From NCBI GenBank assembly GCA_964448105.1, contig CAYUVK010000098.1, positions 1 to 19,473 on the forward strand: DNA of 19,473 nucleotides, in the 5' to 3' direction. The position numbers were made by a program, and so were the translations under genes. Shown here piece after piece: positions 15,430 through 19,473 of the stretch (position 1 is the stretch's first letter; each line of letters starts with the position of its first letter). This stretch comes from CAVQBP01 sp964448105 (GTDB lineage: Bacteria; Bacteroidota; Ignavibacteria; Ignavibacteriales; Ignavibacteriaceae). The notes below the pieces were generated by a model. That model was not told where the DNA came from and ran no database searches. It saw only the letters and a program-made list of their open reading frames with translations.

Positions 15430-16005
15430 ATGAATAAAAAAACTTTATATATAAAAAATATGGTTTGTGCCCGGTGCATTAAAGTCGTTAAAGAAGAACT
15501 TGAAAAATTAAATTTGAACGTTGAGAATATTATTTTAGGAGAAGTTGTTGTTTCATCAACAAAAGATATAAATGAAAATAAAATAAGAGAAGTTCTTGAG
15601 TTAAACGGTTTTGAACTTATTGATGATAATCAGGCAAAGATTGTTGAGAAAATCAAAGTAATTGTAATTGAATTAATTCAAAAACAAAGTGAAGATCAAC
15701 TAATAAACATACATTTTAGTGATTATATCTCAGAAAGGATTAATAAGAGTTACCAATATATAAGCTCTTTATTTTCTTCACATGAAGGTGTTACATTGGA
15801 AACCTATATCATAAATCAAAAAATTGAAAAAGTTAAAGAGCTATTAATTTACAACGAACTTTCTTTAACAGAGATTTCTTACAGATTAGGTTACAGCAGC
15901 GTTCAGCATCTCTCAAGCCAATTTAAAAAAATAACCGGACTTACTCCTTCCCAATTCAAAAATCTTCGTGAAAAGAGAAGAAAACCTCTCGATAAAGTTA
16001 TATAA
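15430..16005 (+). CDS. Short AraC-family regulator with N-terminal HMA-like CxxC domain
   Basis: 191 residues. The N-terminal part (about 1-70) has the length and start of a heavy-metal-associated fold: LYIKNMVCARCIKVV, with C13 and C16 in an MVCxRC motif, then a strand (EVVVSS), a helix (ENKIREVLELNG) and FELID. The C-terminal part (about 85-183) is an AraC-type double helix-turn-helix: the first around residues 94-115 and the second TEISYRLGYSSVQHLSSQFK, ending in TGLTPSQFKNLR. The usual large sugar-binding domain is absent. The design suggests a DNA-binding protein whose activity depends on a metal ion or thiol state; this is inference from the two domains. It stands alone: the nearest candidate target is not a metal ATPase, although an RND efflux operon lies about 5 kb upstream. 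No clear Shine-Dalgarno sequence is seen. Confidence 0.85.
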   Translation: MNKKTLYIKNMVCARCIKVVKEELEKLNLNVENIILGEVVVSSTKDINENKIREVLELNGFELIDDNQAKIVEKIKVIVIELIQKQSEDQLINIHFSDYISERINKSYQYISSLFSSHEGVTLETYIINQKIEKVKELLIYNELSLTEISYRLGYSSVQHLSSQFKKITGLTPSQFKNLREKRRKPLDKVI

Positions 16006-16011
16006 GGTGAG

Positions 16012-16059
16012 AACCTTCAAGGTTAATAATTAGAGAAGCGATACTTTAACTCGAAGGTT
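16012..16059 (+). promoter_or_regulatory. Imperfect stem-loop after the AraC-type gene
   Basis: AACCTTC (16012-16018) pairs with GAAGGTT (16053-16059) and GTTAA (16022-16026) with TTAAC (16046-16050), leaving a small internal loop and a 19-base apical loop. A second weak stem, TGAG-N6-CTCA (16062-16075), precedes TTATTTTTT. Starting 7 bases after the stop, this could be the terminator of the AraC-type gene or a dispersed repeat. Confidence 0.4.
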
Positions 16060-16132
16060 ATTGAGATAGAACTCATTATTTTTTCTCATCAATAAAAAAC
16101 CTTCCATTCACTTAATTCAAAATAATTATTTT

Positions 16133-16140
16133 TATATTTG
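16133..16140 (+). promoter_or_regulatory. Possible -7 promoter box (TATATTTG) for purL
   Basis: TATATTTG fits the Bacteroidota TAnnTTTG box and lies about 112 bases before purL, downstream of the AraC-type gene's probable terminator. No TTTG is found 19-21 bases upstream, so the call is weak. The leader would contain an inverted repeat, TTAAGAATT with AATTCTCTTAA (16177-16197). Confidence 0.3.
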
Positions 16141-16251
16141 TAGAAATACATTTTAAACATTATACAAAAATTCATTTTAAGAATTAAATTCTCTTAATCT
16201 GATTTAATGTTGGAGTGAGAGTAAAATCGAGAATTTAAAACGAAAGTAGAA

Positions 16252-18492
16252 ATGGAAGAAACCTTGACAAAAAAAGAACCTGAAGTAAATTTTGAATTGG
16301 CTAAAGAGCATGGTTTAACCGAAGAAGAATATGAAAGAATATTAAAAATTCTGGGAAGAACCCCCAGTTTTACAGAGCTGGGAATTTTTAGTGTAATGTG
16401 GAGCGAACACTGCAGTTATAAAAATTCAATTGCCTTATTGAAAACATTACCAAGAGAAGGCGGAAGATTATTAGTCGGTGCCGGGGAAGAGAATGCGGGC
16501 CTGGTTGATATTGGCGATGGTTTGGCAGTTGCATTTAAAATTGAAAGTCACAATCATCCATCCGCTGTTGAGCCGTACCAGGGAGCTGCAACCGGTGTTG
16601 GCGGAATTATGCGTGATATTTTTACAATGGGTGCTCGTCCAATTGCTTCATTAGATTCTTTGAGATTCGGTTCTTTGAAAGATGCAAGAACTAGATTTCT
16701 TTTTGATGGGGTAGTTAGAGGAATCGGCGATTATGGTAATAGCTTTGGAGTTCCAACAGTGGCTGGTGAAGTTTATTTTGACGAATCATATCAGGATAAT
16801 CCTTTGGTAAATGCTATGGCTGTTGGAATTGTAAAAATTGACCAGGTCGCGAGTGCTGTTGCAAAAGGTGAAGGAAATCCCGTTATGATTGTTGGTTCTT
16901 CTACTGGGAGAGATGGGATTCATGGGGCAACTTTTGCATCGGAAGAAATTTCTGAAAAATCCGAAGCAAAAAGACCTTCCGTTCAAGTAGGTGATCCATT
17001 TACTGAAAAGCTTTTATTGGAAGCATCATTGGAAATTATTAAAAACGGATGGTTAATTGGAATCCAGGATATGGGTGCGGCTGGAATTTCTTGTTCTACT
17101 TGCGAGATGAGTGCTAAAGGGGAATCTGGTATGAGAATCAATTTGGATAAAGTACCTTTGCGTGAAAAGGGGATGACTGCCTATGAAATAATGCTTTCGG
17201 AAAGCCAGGAAAGAATGTTGTGTGTTGTAAAAAAAGGATTTGAAAACGATGTTAAAAAAGTTTTTGAAAAATGGGATCTTCATTGTGAAATAGTCGGTGA
17301 AGTTACAAATGATGGAAAGCTTTATATTGAATATGAGGGAGAAGAAAAAGCAGAAATCCCTCCATTTGAATTAGTCTTAGGGGGTGGGGCACCAGTTTAT
17401 TTCAGGGAAACTAAAGAACCTGCATACTTAAAACAAACAAGAAATTTTGATTTTTCTAAATTACCTTCCACTGAAAATTTAACTACAGTTTTTGAAAAAA
17501 TATTTTCATCTCCAAACATAGCCTCAAAAAAATGGGTTTATGAACAATATGATTCAATGGTCAGGACCAATACAATTGTTGGACCTGGTTGTGATGCTGC
17601 AGTAGTCTATATTAAAGATACGAATAAAGCCCTTGCAATGAAGACCGACTGTAATTCAAGGTATGTTTATTTAAATCCAAAAGAAGGTGCAAAAATAGCA
17701 GTTACGGAATCTGCTAGAAATATTGTTTGTTCAGGTGGAATTCCGCTCGCAATTACTAATTGTTTAAACTTTGGAAATCCTTATAAACCAGAAAATTACT
17801 GGCAATTCAAAGAAGCTGTAGAAGGAATGGGAGAAGCATGCAGATTTTTTGATACTCCTGTAACAGGTGGTAATGTAAGCTTTTATAATGAATCACCAAA
17901 TGCGGCTGTTTACCCTACACCCACAATTGGGATGGTCGGATTAATTGAAAAGATTGAAAATATCACAACTTCTTTTTTTAAAGAAGAGGGAGATTTAATT
18001 TATGTTTTGGGTGAAGATTTTGAGGAATTAGGTGGAAGTGAATATCTTAAAGTAATTCATACTAAAGTAGTAGGAGATTCTCCAAAAATTAATTTGGAAG
18101 TTGAAAAGAAACTCCATGATTCTTTATTAGATCTAATGGATAAAAATTTAATTGAATCAGCACATGATATATCCGAAGGCGGAAGTATATGTGCCTTAGC
18201 CGAATGCTGCATAATTAATGAAGAAAATCCAATTGGTGCAAAAGTAAACATTCCAATAAAATCCAGGGAAGATTTTTCTTTGTTTTCAGAAACTCAATCA
18301 AGGGTTATAGTAACAACAGAAAAAAATAATAGAGACAAATTCGAATCTTCTTTAAAAGAAAAAAATCAAGCCTTTACTTTTCTAGGTGAAACAGGAGGGA
18401 AAAAATTCTCTGTAAATAATAAAATCGAGATTAGTGTTGATAGGTTGATTGAATTATACTACAATACAATTCCACTTATTATGAATGATTAA
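16252..18492 (+). CDS. purL: Phosphoribosylformylglycinamidine synthase subunit PurL
   Basis: 746 residues, the length of the small PurL that needs separate PurQ and PurS partners (large one-chain PurL is about 1300). It catalyses the ATP-dependent amidation of formylglycinamide ribotide, step four of purine synthesis, in the cytoplasm. The catalytic histidine is H53 in SVMWSEHCSYKNS; E98, H100 and H102 lie in the metal/ATP segment KIESHNHPSAVEPYQG, followed by GVGGIMRDIFTMGARP. Two AIRS-like halves are visible, the second starting near residue 420 with TNTIVGPGCDAAVV and containing ESARNIVCSGGIPLAITNCLNFGNP. No damage is seen. PurQ and PurS are not in the window. Its last 8 bases overlap the start of the BrkB-like gene, so the two are probably co-translated. 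Confidence 0.96.
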   Translation: MEETLTKKEPEVNFELAKEHGLTEEEYERILKILGRTPSFTELGIFSVMWSEHCSYKNSIALLKTLPREGGRLLVGAGEENAGLVDIGDGLAVAFKIESHNHPSAVEPYQGAATGVGGIMRDIFTMGARPIASLDSLRFGSLKDARTRFLFDGVVRGIGDYGNSFGVPTVAGEVYFDESYQDNPLVNAMAVGIVKIDQVASAVAKGEGNPVMIVGSSTGRDGIHGATFASEEISEKSEAKRPSVQVGDPFTEKLLLEASLEIIKNGWLIGIQDMGAAGISCSTCEMSAKGESGMRINLDKVPLREKGMTAYEIMLSESQERMLCVVKKGFENDVKKVFEKWDLHCEIVGEVTNDGKLYIEYEGEEKAEIPPFELVLGGGAPVYFRETKEPAYLKQTRNFDFSKLPSTENLTTVFEKIFSSPNIASKKWVYEQYDSMVRTNTIVGPGCDAAVVYIKDTNKALAMKTDCNSRYVYLNPKEGAKIAVTESARNIVCSGGIPLAITNCLNFGNPYKPENYWQFKEAVEGMGEACRFFDTPVTGGNVSFYNESPNAAVYPTPTIGMVGLIEKIENITTSFFKEEGDLIYVLGEDFEELGGSEYLKVIHTKVVGDSPKINLEVEKKLHDSLLDLMDKNLIESAHDISEGGSICALAECCIINEENPIGAKVNIPIKSREDFSLFSETQSRVIVTTEKNNRDKFESSLKEKNQAFTFLGETGGKKFSVNNKIEISVDRLIELYYNTIPLIMND

Positions 18493-19468
18493 GATAAAGA
18501 TCAAAGAAAAAGTAAAAAAAATTTCTTTATATCAAAAGTATCGTATTGTAAGATTTAAATTAAATCTAACACCTCGCTTTCAAAATATTAGAGATTTTAT
18601 AAGACACTATTTTGGCGGTATTATAAACCGTACAGATGAACACCACGTCTTTTTACTTGCAGGCGGATTATCATTTTCTATTTTTGTGTGCATTATTCCT
18701 TTTGCTCTAATAGTCTTTGCTGTGGTTGGAACCATCCTTAATTCAGAGTATATGCAATTCCAAGTAAACGGATTAATTGATACAGTTATTCCTTATCATC
18801 AGTACTCTGAGTTTGTAAAAAGAATTATTTTCACGCGCATTAATGAAGTAATTGAATATAAAAATTTAGCTGGGGTAATAGGAGGTTTCGGATTATTGTT
18901 TGCTGCCAGCGGATTGTTTAGTAGTATGCGTACCATACTTAATACCGTGTTAGACTCTAAATCAGATGAACATTTTATCCTGGCTAAACTAAAGGACTTT
19001 GCCCTTGTAATTATGGTGATAATTATATTTTTTATAACCACAGTGTTGATGCCTTTTGTAGACCTTCTTCGGCAAAAAGCAGATCAGTTTCAATCTCTTC
19101 ATTTTTTATATTCAGGAATTTTTGAACATGTAGTTTTTTCTGCTTTATCACTAGTACTGGTTTTTATTTTATTCTCTATATTGTATTTTACTGTACCGAA
19201 GAAAAAAATTGGAAAGAAAGCTACCTTTTTAAGTGCTTTGTGGGCTGCTGTTTTGTGGGAAACTGCTAAGCAAATATTTGGTTATTATATTTATCATTTC
19301 TCATCATTAGGTAAAATTTATGGAACCTATGTCTTGTTTGTGGTAGTTGCATTTTGGATTTACTATTCATCCACAGTTTTTATAATTGGTGCGGAAATAG
19401 GGAAGCTTTACTCGGATCGAAGGTATGCAATTAATAAAGGAGAAGAAATAATTGAAGAAAGTGATTAA
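18485..19468 (+). CDS. YihY/BrkB-family inner-membrane protein
   Basis: 327 residues. The YihY/BrkB family (once called ribonuclease BN by mistake) are six-helix inner-membrane proteins of uncertain role. The hallmark LLAGGLSFSIFVCIIPFALIVFA is in the first helix (residues about 57-80). Further helices are around 128-145 (GGFGLLFAASGLFSS), 170-190, 218-240 (VVFSALSLVLVFILFS), 250-265 (ALWAAVLWETAKQIFGYY) and 280-305 (VLFVVVAFWIYYSSTVFIIGAEIG), the last ending in the conserved G-A-E. The basic N-terminus of about 50 residues is longer than in many members and cytoplasmic. It starts within purL in another frame (ATG at 18485, 8-base overlap), so expression is coupled. The gene ends 5 bases before the window's end. 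A connection to purine synthesis is not implied by the overlap. Confidence 0.9.
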   Translation: MIKIKIKEKVKKISLYQKYRIVRFKLNLTPRFQNIRDFIRHYFGGIINRTDEHHVFLLAGGLSFSIFVCIIPFALIVFAVVGTILNSEYMQFQVNGLIDTVIPYHQYSEFVKRIIFTRINEVIEYKNLAGVIGGFGLLFAASGLFSSMRTILNTVLDSKSDEHFILAKLKDFALVIMVIIIFFITTVLMPFVDLLRQKADQFQSLHFLYSGIFEHVVFSALSLVLVFILFSILYFTVPKKKIGKKATFLSALWAAVLWETAKQIFGYYIYHFSSLGKIYGTYVLFVVVAFWIYYSSTVFIIGAEIGKLYSDRRYAINKGEEIIEESD

Positions 19469-19473
19469 TAATT

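Overview
The window is AT-rich, gene-dense bacterial chromosome with 14 recognisable protein-coding genes, one of them interrupted and one cut by the left edge. The gene content points to the Bacteroidota/Ignavibacteriota side of the tree. There is an outer-membrane beta-barrel protein of the type typical of that group. There is also at least one good match to the Bacteroidota promoter pattern (TTTG, 20-base spacer, TAnnTTTG), and a CxxC/AraC fusion regulator of a kind I associate with Bacteroidetes. Several genes also carry clear Shine-Dalgarno sequences, which fits Ignavibacteria somewhat better than classical Bacteroidetes. The phylum placement is an inference from protein character; no rRNA or tRNA is present.

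Layout. Bases 1-3150 (+) hold an envelope cluster: the 3' end of an outer-membrane beta-barrel gene, a family 4 glycosyltransferase split by an in-frame TAG, and a PIG-L/LmbE-type deacetylase with a lipoprotein signal. A small unrecognised gene (3261-3500, -) and a small helical, possibly TerB-like gene (3967-4389, +) follow, separated by about 470 bases without a gene that contain a strong AT-rich hairpin. Bases 4771-10229 (+) encode a complete tripartite RND efflux system in the order TolC-like outer-membrane channel, lipoprotein adaptor, inner-membrane RND pump. The channel and adaptor are separated by a 7-base tandem repeat and a perfect hairpin, while adaptor and pump overlap by ATGA.

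Bases 10456-12640 (-) encode a small lipoprotein, a hot-dog-fold thioesterase and a threonine aldolase (ltaE). Bases 12795-15333 (+) encode a GNAT acetyltransferase and a large secreted glycosidase-like protein; the latter has the best promoter in the window, with palindromes around it. Bases 15430-16005 (+) encode a short AraC-type regulator with an N-terminal CxxC, HMA-like domain. Bases 16252-19468 (+) encode PurL (purine synthesis), overlapping by 8 bases a YihY/BrkB family membrane protein.

I found no CRISPR array, insertion sequence, phage module or recognisable defence system. The most interesting items are modest. They are the amber-interrupted glycosyltransferase, the hairpin that buries a Shine-Dalgarno-like sequence in the efflux operon (and shifts the likely adaptor start), the mixed proton-relay residues of the RND pump, the HMA-AraC fusion, the secreted glycosidase-like protein of unassigned family, and short degenerate tandem repeats of 7 and 6 bases lying against gene ends.
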